A DNA stretch of 64,000 nucleotides from NCBI RefSeq assembly GCF_964340395.1, contig NC_135555.1, forward strand, positions 16,240,746 through 16,304,745, read 5' to 3'. Position numbers and translations under genes: made by a program. Numbering within the stretch: position 1 is the first letter of the stretch; each line of letters starts with the position of its first letter. Source of the DNA: Glandiceps talaboti (Eukaryota; Hemichordata; Enteropneusta; Spengelidae). This document shows, one piece after another, positions 47,501-59,194 of this stretch. The notes below the pieces were generated by a model. That model saw only the letters and a program-made list of their open reading frames with translations, ran no database searches and was not told the DNA's origin.

Positions 47501-48700
47501 CGATGTGGGACGATTTGAAATTAGGACGTGTGGTAGAACAGTTACTGCCACGTAAACTTTGCTCTCGTGTTTGCACTTTGAGACGTGGCTGACGGTATGT
47601 TGTTCTTATCTTCTCAGATATAACAAACAGTGCATTTTCACAAGTTGTAGGTGTACTTGGAGAACACAGGATAGCTCAGATGTTTAAAAGTCGGCGAAGT
47701 ATCACGACTGATGTAACTTGAAGATTGCGTGTTATGCTCCGCAATGAAGTCACCACGTACAGTAAGTGACAATCGACTTTATGTTGAAGGCTACACTTCT
47801 CGTAATAGTATTTCCAACTATAAAAGATTATTTATTTGTATATGTTCAGAAATGTTTGCGGTTGCTCTCACATTAAACACAAAGACACGAACTTAACTGA
47901 GGACCTTTCCTCGGCATTGTGAAGTGCAGGAGATAAGACTGTCGACATGCGAATGCCTTGTCACGGTAGACAGCTGCAGTATGTTCATTGAATACAACGT
48001 TATGGGCCTGTATATAGTACACCATATTTTACATCAGTGTTGATAAGATCGACTACTGGTGATATTTGTAAGTGACTGGTTCGTAACTAAACTAAGACCA
48101 GTTTCTTGCGAGATTTTTTATAAGTCTTCTTTATATGTTTTGAGTTTGCCATTCAACAATTTTATATTTTCAAGTTACCAGACTTCTTTGGGAGATGGTG
48201 TCAGTCATGATCACCGGCTAATAAATAGTAACATAACAACATAACATAACATAATATAGTAAGTAATAGAGGTCATGTCAGGTTTTAGCGGGCAGAAAAT
48301 GTGACCTCCTAGTTTAATATTTAATAGCGAACGAATAGAGGCTCATAGACTGGTTAAAAGATTACTTCAGCCACAGGGATTCGGACTTTGTATTTATTAC
48401 CAATATTTTAGTTTTTCTTTATTGTTTATATATTTTATTTTACATTTTGAAAATATTTTTCCGTTCAAGGTTTCATGACATAACGATTTGAAAAAAAAAT
48501 GGTGTCGCGGTTGTTTTCTAAATCAGATTAAATGTACAAAGATAGCTACCTTATTAATTGTTAATAATGAGTTACTTCTACCAAGCGCCTGAAGCGGTGA
48601 TCCGTGGAAGATGTCGGAGACCCCTGTAACTAGTCTTCGTGTAACACGCCAATGAGTTGATACAAAATGACAGCGCCCGGTAAATTATATTCAAAATACC
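47500..48700 (+). repeat. Segmental duplication upstream of B gene at 50190 (copy 1)
   Basis: It matches about 52840-54200 in the same orientation: GTTATGCTCCGCAATGAAGT against GTTATGCTCCACAATGAAGT; ATTGTGAAGTGCAGGAGATA against ATTGTGAAGTAAGAGACGAT; TTAATATTTAATAGCGAA against TTAATATCTAATAGCGAA. Possible 5' splice sites (CGTACA then GTAAGT near 47760; TTT then GTAAGT near 48068) are not both kept in copy 2. Confidence 0.75.
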
Positions 48701-48940
48701 ATTTTTTTGGCAAACATTTAATAACCCAGACATTAGAGAATCAATTACTAAAATTTTATTATGTGATCACAAACTTAAAATTAAAAGAGGGAGATATGAT
48801 AATAAATTACCAGTCTATGAAAGAGTCTGTAAATTTAATGTTGCAGTACATATCAGGTTCAATGGGCCGGACCTACCCACCTATATGCCATTTCAGTTTT
48901 ACCTTCCTTAAGAGAAAGTAATAATTTAAGGATGAAAAGG

Positions 48941-48943
48941 CTG

Positions 48944-49028
<85 letters not shown>

Positions 49029-49030
49029 CT
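48941..49030. repeat. (ATCT)n microsatellite
   Basis: About 22 ATCT units, then CTCTGT variants. Confidence 0.95.
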
Positions 49031-49149
49031 CTGTCTCTGTATCTATCCAGTTATCTGTCTATTTATCTCTCGGTCTCTGTTCGTCCGTCCGTCAATTCAA
49101 ACAAAATGTTATTAACATGCTCTTTAGTGTAGAAATGATTAAGTTTTGG

Positions 49150-50030
49150 TAAATAATATATAAATATCAATGAGGGATTTGCATAATTAATCGTTTTCGC
49201 TAATTTGGCTATATCTTAACACACGCTTCAAGTTCAATATAATTTGGTATATATACATTGATGATAACAAAGTGCATGTGTCAAAGTTTTATAATATATC
49301 TTGTAGTTTTAATGACTCATTTCAATAATTAATGTAATAATACAATTTGGTTCATTCTTAAAAAAAACAAAGGGCACGTGTCCTGAAAAGCTTGTTGATG
49401 TAGCATTTAGTTTTAAAGGATCATTCGGATAATTAATGATCTTCAGTAATTATGTTATATATTATAAATGCACATTGCAAACGCAACATAATTTAGTACA
49501 TATATATTGCTGAAAACAAAGTGCATGTGTCATATAAAGTATGATAATGTATAGCTTGTAGTTTTAATGACTGGTGTAATTAAGGATTCTCAATGCACAT
49601 TTTAAATTGAATATAATTTGGTATGTGCTTCAAACATAACTAATTGCACAAAGTTTTGATGATGTAGCTGTTAGTTTTCAGGACTCATTTGCATATTTAA
49701 TGATTTTCAGTAATAAGGTGCTTTCTTCAAAATGTTCCCATCCAATTCAATATAATTTGGTCCATACTTCGAACATGACTAGTCACATATGTTCTGAAAA
49801 GCATGTGAATTTAGCTTAAAGCTTTTATGAACAATTTGCATAATTAAGGATTTTCGATAATAAGGCTTTACCTTCAGAATACATATTTCAAATTCAAATA
49901 CATGCGTTAACCAAAACAAAGGAAATGTGTGCTATAAAGTATGTCTTAAGAATGCACACTTAAAATTCCATATAATTTTGAACATATATCATACCATAAC
50001 AAAGCACACGATCAGACCAGTTAGTATAGT
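49150..50030 (-). repeat. 145-bp tandem repeat array, second locus (reverse orientation)
   Basis: About six degenerate units, recognisable by GCATAATTAATGATTTTC, ATATAATTTGGTA(C/T)ATA, AACAAAGTGCATGTGTC and GATGTAGC, the reverse-sense equivalents of the units at 2005-2990. Its outer end abuts the (ATCT)n tract. Confidence 0.7.
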
Positions 50031-50189
50031 TTTGTTTTGGAACAATTATTCAGCCTATGCCGGCCTAAACTTTAAGTAAAATGGCTGCTGGACTGTCATG
50101 GGCACTTTGTTTCAAATATATTTCTTGATATCTCCTGAATAATACACTGTGTGTGTATTAAGCTTATGTGTATTTTGTTTATTTAACAG

Positions 50190-50888
50190 ATGACGTCACG
50201 AACTGTCCTTTATGATGAAATGAGTAAAGTGGTTATCCGAGGATTTACAAATGCAGATAATCAGAGTGTCAAAGATATTTTCTGGACAGGGATGACAGGA
50301 TACACTTTCGATTTATTCAAGGTGTTTTTACACAAAAACTTGACGTGGGTAATTATTCTCACAGCAATGGTGGTGTCTTGGTGGTTTTGGGAGTCTATTC
50401 TGGTGATGCCATTGTCTGCCCTGGCAGTTGTGCTACTGATATACTTACTGTGTTATGCTGTATTTGTAATATACTACTTTGATCGCCTCTCCACTGATCT
50501 GAAGGATATCAAGAAGTATTACATGGATGTACCACGAAACCATTTCTGGGTTGTTGAACAAAACGGAAGGGTGATCGGCACAGTCTGTTTGAGGCAAGAC
50601 GAGAAAGATCCAGATACAGCAGAATTGATGACAATGAGTGTTGCTAAGGGTTACCGGAATTTAGGAATTGGGAGTAAACTAGTCAACGCTGTGATAGACT
50701 TTGCCATACAAAATAACTATCGTAAACTATTTCTAGAGACAGGTTATATAATGTTTCCTGCAAGAAGGCTGTATGAAAGAAAGGGTTTCGAGCTATTATA
50801 TGTATTCAATGTGTTCGTGTATCTATGCTATTTTGATATATGTAGATATGCAATGGAATTATATGAACATAATGTAAAAAAAGATTAA
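50190..50888 (+). CDS. NAT8/camello-like GNAT acetyltransferase, subfamily B, copy 2
   Basis: This protein has 232 residues. SKVVIRGFTNAD is at 12-23, membrane segments at about 51-97 with VVSWWFW at 61-67, STDLKDIKKYYMDVPRNHFW at 101-120, VVEQNGRVIGTVCLRQ at 121-136, DPDTAELMTMSV at 140-151, acetyl-CoA loop RNLGIG at 156-161, LYERKGF at 194-200 and C-terminal DICRYAMEL at 216-224. The start is chosen because AACAG lies directly before the ATG, as in all B genes. It is the closest intact relative of the pseudogene at 45950 (both have the KGY-N-LG version of the loop). A (CATA)n tract begins about 50 bases after the stop. The product is expected at the ER membrane with the catalytic domain toward one face; substrate unknown. 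Confidence 0.92.
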   Translation: MTSRTVLYDEMSKVVIRGFTNADNQSVKDIFWTGMTGYTFDLFKVFLHKNLTWVIILTAMVVSWWFWESILVMPLSALAVVLLIYLLCYAVFVIYYFDRLSTDLKDIKKYYMDVPRNHFWVVEQNGRVIGTVCLRQDEKDPDTAELMTMSVAKGYRNLGIGSKLVNAVIDFAIQNNYRKLFLETGYIMFPARRLYERKGFELLYVFNVFVYLCYFDICRYAMELYEHNVKKD

Positions 50889-50928
50889 GTACATAATAAA
50901 CTCATGTATGTGATCACACTCGCAATTA

Positions 50929-51070
<142 letters not shown>

Positions 51071-51080
51071 TCACTCACAA

Positions 51081-51480
51081 ACAAGATCCTTTCCACTTCC
51101 ATTTGCTCATGGCACATCAGAAAACCATGGTAAGATCGTCAAGAAGTACCATATCAACACATACCATAAACCATGCAACATCATCAGGAATCAACTTGTA
51201 CACTCAAAAGACCAAACTCCACCTACCATTAACAATCTCAAGTATGCGGACTGTGATGCAGATTATATTGGAGTGACAACCATAGTGTTTGGGATCCGCC
51301 TCAAAGAACACCACAGTCAAAAAGGCTCTCTCACAGCTGTAGGGGAAATATATGGAAGCCACGGGACACACCATAACAACAGAACAGGCTAGGGTCCTGG
51401 CCCTGGGCATAGAACACAAGTATTGGCCCAGGAAAATATGTGAATCTATTGAATTCAGAGAACACTAGCCGTCCCTCAAC
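51081..51480 (+). pseudogene. Penelope-like retroelement remnant, GIY-YIG endonuclease end
   Basis: The frame reads PFAHGTSENHGKIVKKYHI, then KPCNIIRNQLVHSKDQTPP, then YADCDADYIGVTT and GIRLKEHHS, stopping at 51390. It continues one frame over as ARVLALGIEHKYWPRKICES, ending at 51466. Penelope-like elements carry after the reverse transcriptase a linker with (R/N)xxLVxxKD and a C-x-x-C-x-x-x-YIG-x-T...R-x-x-EH GIY-YIG nuclease, ending with R-x-x-Y/W-x-R-x-x-E. All these landmarks are here in order. It is 5'-truncated, has a stop and a frame change, and is inactive. A duplicated 18-base word (GACATAACATCATTATGC) follows at about 51558-51592. Confidence 0.8.
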
Positions 51481-52154
51481 CGTGACTGAGAATACCATCT
51501 CCCACCTATTTTCAATAGTCTGTCTACTGTCAGGTGCTTCCACTAGCAGGTCACCTGACATAACATCATTATGCGACATAACATCATTATGCGGATGACA
51601 TCTGAGTGATTCGGACATCAGCTACGTAGTCACTTCAAAAACTAGATTCCAATAGATCTTCGTATTTCAAAGTAGTCATTATGCTTTAGAATAAAAAACT
51701 ATAGATAGACTCGGCAGCAATGTCCGATATGGTGTTGAAAGTTACACACGTTGTACTCTATAAATAATATTACCCATGTACATGATATAACAGAGGAAGA
51801 TGTTGATATATTTGTAAAAAAAATACATAATATATTTATTCTGTCTCGAGTAAAGTTCTGTCCTGCTCAATTTAGTCTTTGCACCACATTTGTGTAAGCA
51901 TTCAACGGTTAGTGTTTTAACATAGAGATATATTTGATATGAACTAATGAACATGGTGAAGCATCAACTACTGTTGCCATATTACCCAGTGCAACACTAG
52001 TGTCTCATGAAATGGCGTGATAGTAGTATCAAAATAGTAAACTGTCTTATACTACTAGGTCTATGAAATAATATACAGTGCCATTGGTGCTATTTCTAAT
52101 TATTCACACGTAGAAACTTGGTCTCGTGGAAAGTATGACGATCGATTTACATGT
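51481..52154. other. Intergenic, no gene seen
   Basis: Probably partly the 3' end of the Penelope remnant. Nothing else was recognised. Confidence 0.35.
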
Positions 52155-52811
52155 TAGTCTAGGTCCTGACAGGGACCTTATAATGTATTCCAGGCTAGTC
52201 AATCCCCTTCCTTGAGCACAGATATGTGTGCTCCCCTCTATGGCGTTCATATAAACATGACATCATGGCGTCCCCACATGATTTTAGTTTAAATAGACTG
52301 GAGGTGGAGTCCTGGTTGGATATTTGCATATTACAGTGGAAACTGAGTCAGCTGAGAAATTAAAGTACTTGGTGACAAATCAGGTTGGGAATACAGCAAA
52401 ATTCATTGAAGCCGCCTTTATTTAAGACGAAATGAAATGTTGTATCTTAGTTAAAGAAAACAATTCTCACACTGTATGTACTTTTTTTCAGTATAACCTC
52501 TCTATATTGTCAATGTATCCTTTTTTCAAGGTGACTTATAAGCCCGATGGGCTGGGAGGTATTTTATTACCTCATGTCACTATATATAATAAAAATTACT
52601 TACTTACTAACTTACTGTACAAAGGCGTATTAATAAGCGATGGCGACAGCCTGTCAATTTTTGATGAATTACTACTGACATGCCCTGTTTGTACTTCGCT
52701 CACCGTGGGAGGGGGGGGGGGGGGTTAAACCACATTTAACACCTTGAGCAAGGGGATTGTCTAGACTGGGATTGTAGTACGTAATACGGTCCTCTGTCAG
52801 GACCTAGACTG
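52155..52811. mobile_element. DNA-transposon-like element, TAGTCTAGGTCCTGAC ends (family 3)
   Basis: This 657-bp element has about 70-bp inverted ends: TAGTCTAGGTCCTGACAGG and CCCCTTCCTTGAGC on the left are answered by GCAAGGGGATTG and CTGTCAGGACCTAGACT on the right. The block at 52235-52330 recurs inverted at about 54835-54930 inside the related element 54635-54983. The interior is not coding. No clear target duplication was found; the last base of the right end is changed (GACTG for GACTA). Confidence 0.7.
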
Positions 52812-52839
52812 GAGACACTGTGGAGTGAGACAAACTGAA

Positions 52840-54260
52840 ATTGGGACGAAGTGCTTGAGCACGTAAACCTTGCACTCGTGTTTGCACTTTGACACGTAGC
52901 TGGCTAAATGGTATGTAGTTCTTAGTTTCTCCTCACAATTTTGACATATCATAAGCAGTACATTTTCTGAAGCTTTAGCTGTCCTTGGAGAAAACAGGAC
53001 GGGTCAGATTTTTTTTTTAAGTCGACTAAGTATCGCGACTGATAGAACTTGAAGATGGGGTGTTATGCTCCACAATGAAGTCAACACGTAGTCATGAGAG
53101 ACCGTCGAGTGTGTGTTTTAAGGCTACTATACGGTGTCTGTTAGAGACACGTTTGCGGTCGTTAACGTTGTTCTCACGGCAAACACAAAAACAAGAAATT
53201 GACTGGGGAGCATTCCATGGAATTGTGAAGTAAGAGACGATAAGGCTGTAGACCTTCGAATGCCTGGTACCTGTACATATCCATGTACCTTGCATGTTCA
53301 AGAATAACGAAGTCGAGGGCCTGTAGCACACCACATATTTTACAGAAGTGTTCAGAAGACTACTGACTGTTTTTGTAAGCGACAGGCTAGGTGCGTAGTT
53401 AGACTGTTGGGAGAGTTTTTATGAGTCTCACTTACTTCATATGTTTTCAGTTTGTTGTTTATTTTTATAATTTTGTAAAGGAAATTATCCACAATTTTTA
53501 CTTTATTTTTCTAAGTTACTGGTAGACTCCCGGGGGTAGTCTCCTTTGGGACTTTGGCATCAGTCACTAACGGTCATACATTTTAGTGGACAAACATGTG
53601 ACCTCAAGTTAATATCTAATAGCGAATAAATAGAGGATAGGTGTAATAGCCAACAAATAGAGCTCAAAGATTAATCCAGCCACAGGAATTCGTCTATGTC
53701 TTTGTTTACAAATATTTATTTTTTCTTTGTTGTTTAGTTCAATTTTAGCTTTCCTTTTGTTGGCTTTCATGGACAAACTTTACGTTGGCAACTTTATTAA
53801 TTATCAGTGTATTACTTCTATCAGTGCCCTAAAGTGGCAATCTTTGGGGGATGTCAGCCACCTCTGTAACTAGTTTAGATTACGCTCAATTTTAGAACAG
53901 GTAGGGTAGGTAGATTGTTTATTTTATTTTATTTTATTTTCAGTTGTAGGTGTCTAGTTCATGTAGTTATGTGTCTTCCATTTTTTATATTGTCCTTTTA
54001 AGTTGATGTCAGTTTCTGCGTCCACTATTTCTGGCTAGACATCACACAATTTTCATGATTTTCATCATTTTTTTCTCGAATATGTCAAAAGAGGTTTAGG
54101 GTCGGCAGTGAAAAACTAGGTGGGGGTCGAGTAAACGGAATCAAACAATTATTTTTTAGGCCTAAGACAATGAGGTCATCGCAAAATGGCAGCACCTGCT
54201 AAATTGTATTGGCAAAATGCAGACTTGTTACAAAAATTAAACAATGCGATTGCTGAACTT
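52840..54260 (+). repeat. Segmental duplication upstream of B gene at 55030 (copy 2)
   Basis: Direct repeat of 47500-48700 with many small differences, and also matching a little further (AAAATGGCAGCACCTGCTAAAT against AAAATGACAGCGCCCGGTAAAT, about 54184 and 48665). It links the units of the genes at 50190 and 55030 as products of a tandem duplication. Confidence 0.75.
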
Positions 54261-54634
54261 AAGCTTCAAACTGATATTAAGTTGATTAAAATTTACTTCC
54301 AATAATGTGATATACATGTACTAGGTAGTATTTTTGTATTTACTCTGAGGTCACGTTTATACATACCAAAGGTCATAATGATGTGACAGCTACAATTTTC
54401 ATCGTGGTTTACATCATATGTCGATGTAAATATGGCACAAGCTTGTGAAGGTTCGTTTAGAGGATAGGGTTTTGTCCTATAAACGAACGAATTCATGTAT
54501 TGAACCTGTGCGACATTGTGCGATCGTCACTACTAACGTACACTGTGGAATTGGTGTAAACTCACACTTAGGTCCCTAAGCATTCAGACATGCAGCTAAA
54601 ATTAAAGGTGTATGTGTGTGTGCGCGCGTGTGTG
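54261..54634. other. Intergenic, no gene seen
   Basis: Nothing recognised beyond a short (GT)n tract near 54610-54634. Confidence 0.35.
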
Positions 54635-54983
54635 TAGTCTAGTTCCTGACGGACCGTATTCCGTAGCACGTTAACTTCACACGTATACAGTCAGCAGGGT
54701 CTAGTCAAGCCTGTAACTCAAGGCGTTAATTGTGGTTCAACCCCATGGAGAGCGAAACGCGCATGTCAGTAATGCATTACAAATTTAGGGGCTGTCGTCA
54801 TCGCTCATAATACAGCTGTTTTGACTATGTTGAATGTCCAACCAGGACTCCACCTTCAGTCTGTTTAAACTAAAATCATGTGGGAATGCAACAACTTCAT
54901 CATGTTTATATGAACGCTGTAGGTGAAGCACAGAATTCTGGAAGTTAACATATTACGGAATACATTCGTCAGGAACTAGACTA
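54635..54983. mobile_element. DNA-transposon-like element, family 3, second copy
   Basis: The 349-bp element begins TAGTCTAGTTCCTGACGG and ends CGTCAGGAACTAGACTA, with the inverted ends extending over GTATTCCGTA and GTTAACTTC. Its right half contains the inverse of 52235-52330. The flanks GCGTGTGTG and GTGCGTGTG are similar, but lie in simple sequence and so are weak evidence for a duplication. It ends only 46 bases before the next coding exon, so it sits in the presumed intron near the acceptor. Confidence 0.75.
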
Positions 54984-55029
54984 GTGCGTGTGAGTATTAA
55001 GCTTAATTTATTTTTGGTTTATATAACAG

Positions 55030-55728
55030 ATGACGTCACGAACTGTCCTTTGTGATAAGATGGGTAAAGTGGTTATCCGAGGATTTACAAATGCAGATAA
55101 ACAGCGTGTCAAAGATATCTTCCGCACAGGAATGACAGGATACACATTTGACTTATTCATGGCGTTTTTACAGAAGATGTTCATGTGGATGATTATTCTC
55201 ACAGCAATGGTGGTGTCCTGGTGGTTTTGGCAGTCTATTTTGGGGTCGTTGTTTACTACTCTGGCAGTCCTACCACTGACATACTTACTGTGCTATGCTA
55301 TATTTGTAATATACTGCTTTGGTCGCCTCTCCACTGATCTGAAGGATATCAAGAAATATTACATGGATGTACAACGAAACCATTTCTGGGTTGTCGAACA
55401 AAACGGACGGGTGGTCGGTACGGTCTCTATGAGGCAAGACGAGAAAGATCCAGATACTGCAGAATTGATGACAATGAGTGTTGCTAAGGATTGCAGACAC
55501 TTAGGAATTGGGAGTAAATTAGTCAACGCTGTGATAGATTTTGCTATTCAAAATAACTATCGTAAACTATTTCTAGAGACAGGTTATATAATGTTTCCTG
55601 CGAGAAAGCTTTATGAAAGAAAGGGGTTCAAGTTATCGCATGTGTACAGCGTATTCGTGTTAATTGGCTTTTATGATGTTTGTTTATACTCAATGGAATT
55701 GTATGAACATAATATAAAGAAAAACTAA
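55030..55728 (+). CDS. NAT8/camello-like GNAT acetyltransferase, subfamily B, copy 3
   Basis: This protein has 232 residues. GKVVIRGFTNADKQRVKDIF is at 12-31, then FRTGMTGYTF where other B copies have FWTGM. Membrane segments are at about 51-97. YYMDVQRNHFW is at 110-120 with glutamine for the proline found in every intact copy (V-P-R to V-Q-R at 115). VVEQNGRVVGTVSMRQ is at 121-136, acetyl-CoA loop RHLGIG at 156-161, LYERKGF at 194-200 and DVCLYSMEL at 216-224. ATATAACAG lies directly before the ATG. Gene plus 3' flank is duplicated as the unit at 59195. The product is a membrane acetyl-CoA N-acetyltransferase of unknown substrate. Confidence 0.92.
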   Translation: MTSRTVLCDKMGKVVIRGFTNADKQRVKDIFRTGMTGYTFDLFMAFLQKMFMWMIILTAMVVSWWFWQSILGSLFTTLAVLPLTYLLCYAIFVIYCFGRLSTDLKDIKKYYMDVQRNHFWVVEQNGRVVGTVSMRQDEKDPDTAELMTMSVAKDCRHLGIGSKLVNAVIDFAIQNNYRKLFLETGYIMFPARKLYERKGFKLSHVYSVFVLIGFYDVCLYSMELYEHNIKKN

Positions 55729-55797
55729 GTGAATAATGTACGAATGTATACGATCACACGCGTACCTACCTACCTACCTAGTATTACCTTCCTGCAG

Positions 55798-56041
55798 ACA
55801 CACACACACACATACATACACACATACATACATACATACATACATACATACATACATACATACATACATACATACATACATACATACATACATAGACACA
55901 CACACATACATACATACATACATACATACATACATACATACATACATACATACATACGCGCGCACACACATACATGCATACATACATACATACATACATA
56001 CATACATACATACATACATACATACATACATACATACATAA
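55798..56041. repeat. (CATA)n/(CA)n microsatellite after the B gene
   Basis: About 245 bases of CATA with CACA interruptions. Much longer than the homologous tract after the gene at 59195. Confidence 0.95.
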
Positions 56042-56204
56042 AATGTTAACAATTAATGTATTGTAATAACGTCATTGGCATTTATTTCTTTCCCTTTTAA
56101 AGTTTGATATTTTTTGTTGTGTTTTCTTTATCGACCGCGTGGCATATCATGGCCATCTAACACAACACCACGGCAGTAAAATATGCTTTTGAGAAAACAT
56201 ACTC

Positions 56205-57930
56205 ATAATTGTTCAGCAAGAGTGCATAAACTGAAGGTAAAAAGATTTAATTGAGTTAACAAATCTACAGAACATACTTGTGAACAGAAAATATTGTTAC
56301 AGCATCTAAGAATATAGGTGTTCTGTTTTATTATAGTTCTTTAGTGGTCTGAGACCCTTAAGCATACTGAGTTTGTTCCTTCTAGAGGTACGTATACACT
56401 TAAAGGTAGCTCATGTCAACAACAAAACATTAATAATGTTAAGATGAAATGGTTATGTCTTCTTAAACGAAGAAATATAGCAATTAATGTCAGTAACATT
56501 TCTGTTGTAACCAGAAAATGAAATGTGGCAATTGATATGTTAGAATAAGCAAAAAAGACAATTGACGGCACCTTACACGATAGTGATACTATACGTCAAT
56601 GTTGTAATGTACAGTTAGTTAGATTAAGCTTAGATTTACACTACCTTGCTGAATGTGTTTGACATCGTTTTTCAAATAATAAAAAGATTTCAGATTCCAG
56701 ATTCTGGATTCCGGGGGTTATATGCTACGAAAACTTGATGTAAAAGAGATTCCCTCTTGAAATATGAGCCTCAAGAACTCCGACATGTCTTTTTGGAGAG
56801 CATATTATATTGCCAGAGCTAGTGTAGCATTGATATTTATACCCAGGGACAGCACTATATCATAAACTGTCGTAGATGGCGTGATTAACAATAAGCGTTG
56901 CCAATATCTCAGACTCAACGTATTTATAATGCCGACTGTGACCTCTGGTATGACCCTTGCCCTTTGTTATCGTGTTTTGTTATTCACTTTGAGGCAAGGC
57001 ATGACTTACGAAGGGTATGTAGCACTACTTTCTGTCTGTTACTGTCTCTCCGTATTATAGAGAAATAAGTGGTGTATATACGTATTATGGCAAGCTTTGT
57101 GAGTATTTGGAGACCACAGGACAGTCAATAGCAAACATATCGCCTGAAAATAGCCAGACTGAGTACAAGATGGCGTACCGTGGCCCACAATTATGCGATG
57201 ATTGCCTCACATTGATTGAAGGACAATGTTAGTCGTGCTTGCAGACGAAGTATTGAAGTAGGGACTCGATTCAGACAATTTCCCGTTCCTTCTCATTCTT
57301 GTTTACCGACAATGTCATAATCAAGTCCCGTACTACGTCTGCCAGCAGGACTAAGGACTGTGTGTGTTAAAGACTACACTTTTAGTCAGAATTCATAGGA
57401 TGTGCGTTCAAACACAAAAATGTAGTAGATTTTTGTTCTGAAGGCAAACAAAAAGACATAACCTACGAGGGCCATTCCACAACAAGTAACGTGTGATCAC
57501 CACAGTGCAGGGGTAAATTGTAAATACAACCGAATCCCTGATGTTTTGTGAATACGACAAAGTCATGGGCAAGACGTTGGGGTGATTACATCCCTCCTCC
57601 CTCTATACAACCTTACTAAACAGCCACCCCAGCCTGTTCAGTTACAGTCTAGATGCTAGCTGTGGCTTCGAATCTCAACAACTCGATTAACAAACACGGC
57701 ATTAATAATGGTGGCTTCATTTGAATTGGAAATTTCATCTTAGGACCTCATTCAGCTAGACCTGAGAAGAGATTCGAAGCGACAGGTAGCATCCAGACTA
57801 ATTAATTTAAAAGTTAAATCTATATTATAGTGTTTACACTTACAGTACAGTGAAATGTAGGAGTTAGATCATCCTCACCTACAGCTGTCATTCATTCATA
57901 ATCTTTAACACCACGAATATAACTGCCGAC
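56205..57930 (+). repeat. Duplicated 3' flank of B gene joined to an orphan subfamily C upstream flank
   Basis: 56205-56320 matches 60047-60165. From TTATAGTTCTTTAGTGGTCT (56332) the match continues with 60390-61930, the region that precedes the subfamily C gene at 62206. At this middle copy the match stops near 57900 and no C coding exon follows. The segment 60190-60385 of the right copy is absent here but present, inverted, in the left arm. Confidence 0.8.
57230..57353. mobile_element. MITE-like element, family 2, middle copy
   Basis: Begins TAGTCGTGCTTGCAGACG and ends ACGTCTGCCAGCAGGACTA. Flanks GGACAATGT and (one base further) GGACTGTGT match at 7 of 9, as at 61250. Confidence 0.75.
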
Positions 57931-58828
57931 ATCAGACCATGGACAACTGAATTGGATTAATAACACTTGCCACAGCATGCTGGAAGTACAGAGACTTGTA
58001 TTACATTCCATCATTTAATAAGAACAGTTTTATGGCTATTGTACATAGCAGTTCAGTTTCACAAACAAATTTCCAGTTACCCAGGCATTTCATACACACA
58101 TAAAGTTCTTATCTGCTGTTCCAACATGCTGAGCCAAGTGTTGTTAATCCAATACATTTGCTTACTTTCCCTGTTTGTAACAGGTTCTGTTTGACCACGG
58201 TCTTATGTCAGCAGTTGACATGTTGAAACACCCTCCCCCCACATACATACATACATACATACATACATACATACATACATACATACATACATACATACAC
58301 ACACGTATGCAAGCACGTACACAGACATACAGACAGACGGACAGAAACCTCACCATGCCTATAGCACTACCGAACCTTATCAGTTCAGTTGTGCTAACAA
58401 GCCAACTACAAATAAGCTTGATGCGCACGCGCGTACACACACAGAGACAGACTTTGAAAGAAGAGCAATACGAGGCTGGATTTATTTTGGTTGCATGTCT
58501 GTCTGCTTAGGGAACCTCATCGATTGCCATGATATTTGATTGGACATTACTGTTGTTCTCTTTTGGGGAAATTGTTCAAAGCAAAATGGTCGCATCACAG
58601 GTATATGAATAGGGTCGAACATTTCGTTTTTGGTCAAAAAATTTAAAGTAAAAAACTGCTGGGCAGATTGGTTTCAAATTTAATAGTAACAATTTTAGGG
58701 GTGTGTAGATTAAGATTTGTTCATGAAAGGATGATTCCATCAGTAATATGCAAATTAGGTCTAAAATGTGTCATTTTCATAAAAAATCTTTAAGTCCAAA
58801 ACTACCAAGGAGATATATTATGCTAAAA
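57931..58828. other. Intergenic with (CATA)n tract
   Basis: A (CATA)n tract lies at 58241-58298. No gene is accepted; the frame at 57967-58194 is hydrophobic but has no motif or splice context. Confidence 0.4.
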
Positions 58829-59100
58829 TAACAATATCATCTGGCAGGCAAGTGACTAAACATTTGAACAATGTATGAAAAAATCCCTACAAACTATGAC
58901 CACGCCCATGGAACCAGCCAAACGGTGATGTATTTCATGAAGATAACAACAGGGATTAATAGGCAAACGACTAAACATTCAAAGAATGTATGCCAATATT
59001 CCTAGCAATATGACCACGCCCACAGCAATAGCCAAATGATCACGTATATTGCAAATATAACAACAGGGCTATATAGACACTGGATAACCATTCAGCAAAA
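58829..59100. repeat. Tandem repeat of about 110-120 bp containing ATGACCACGCCCA
   Basis: Two full units: GACTAAACATTTGAACAATG then CTATGACCACGCCCATGGAA and CAGCCAAACGGTGA; and GACTAAACATTCAAAGAATG then ATATGACCACGCCCACAGCA and TAGCCAAATGATCA. A partial third unit follows. The last unit ends within 100 bases of the exon at 59195. Confidence 0.75.
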
Positions 59101-59194
59101 CAAAACATATTCTAGCATAAATCAGCATGTTGATAAATATTTCTTTTAAACTGTGCAGTTGTGCTACAATGCTATTGGCGCTATTTTTTAACAG

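Noticed and set aside
50190-50199. Perfect CRE palindrome TGACGTCA overlapping the start codon of the genes at 50190 and 55030
   Set aside because: It is explained by the codons for Met-Thr-Ser and is not kept in the B genes at 34410 and 59195; no evidence that it is regulatory.
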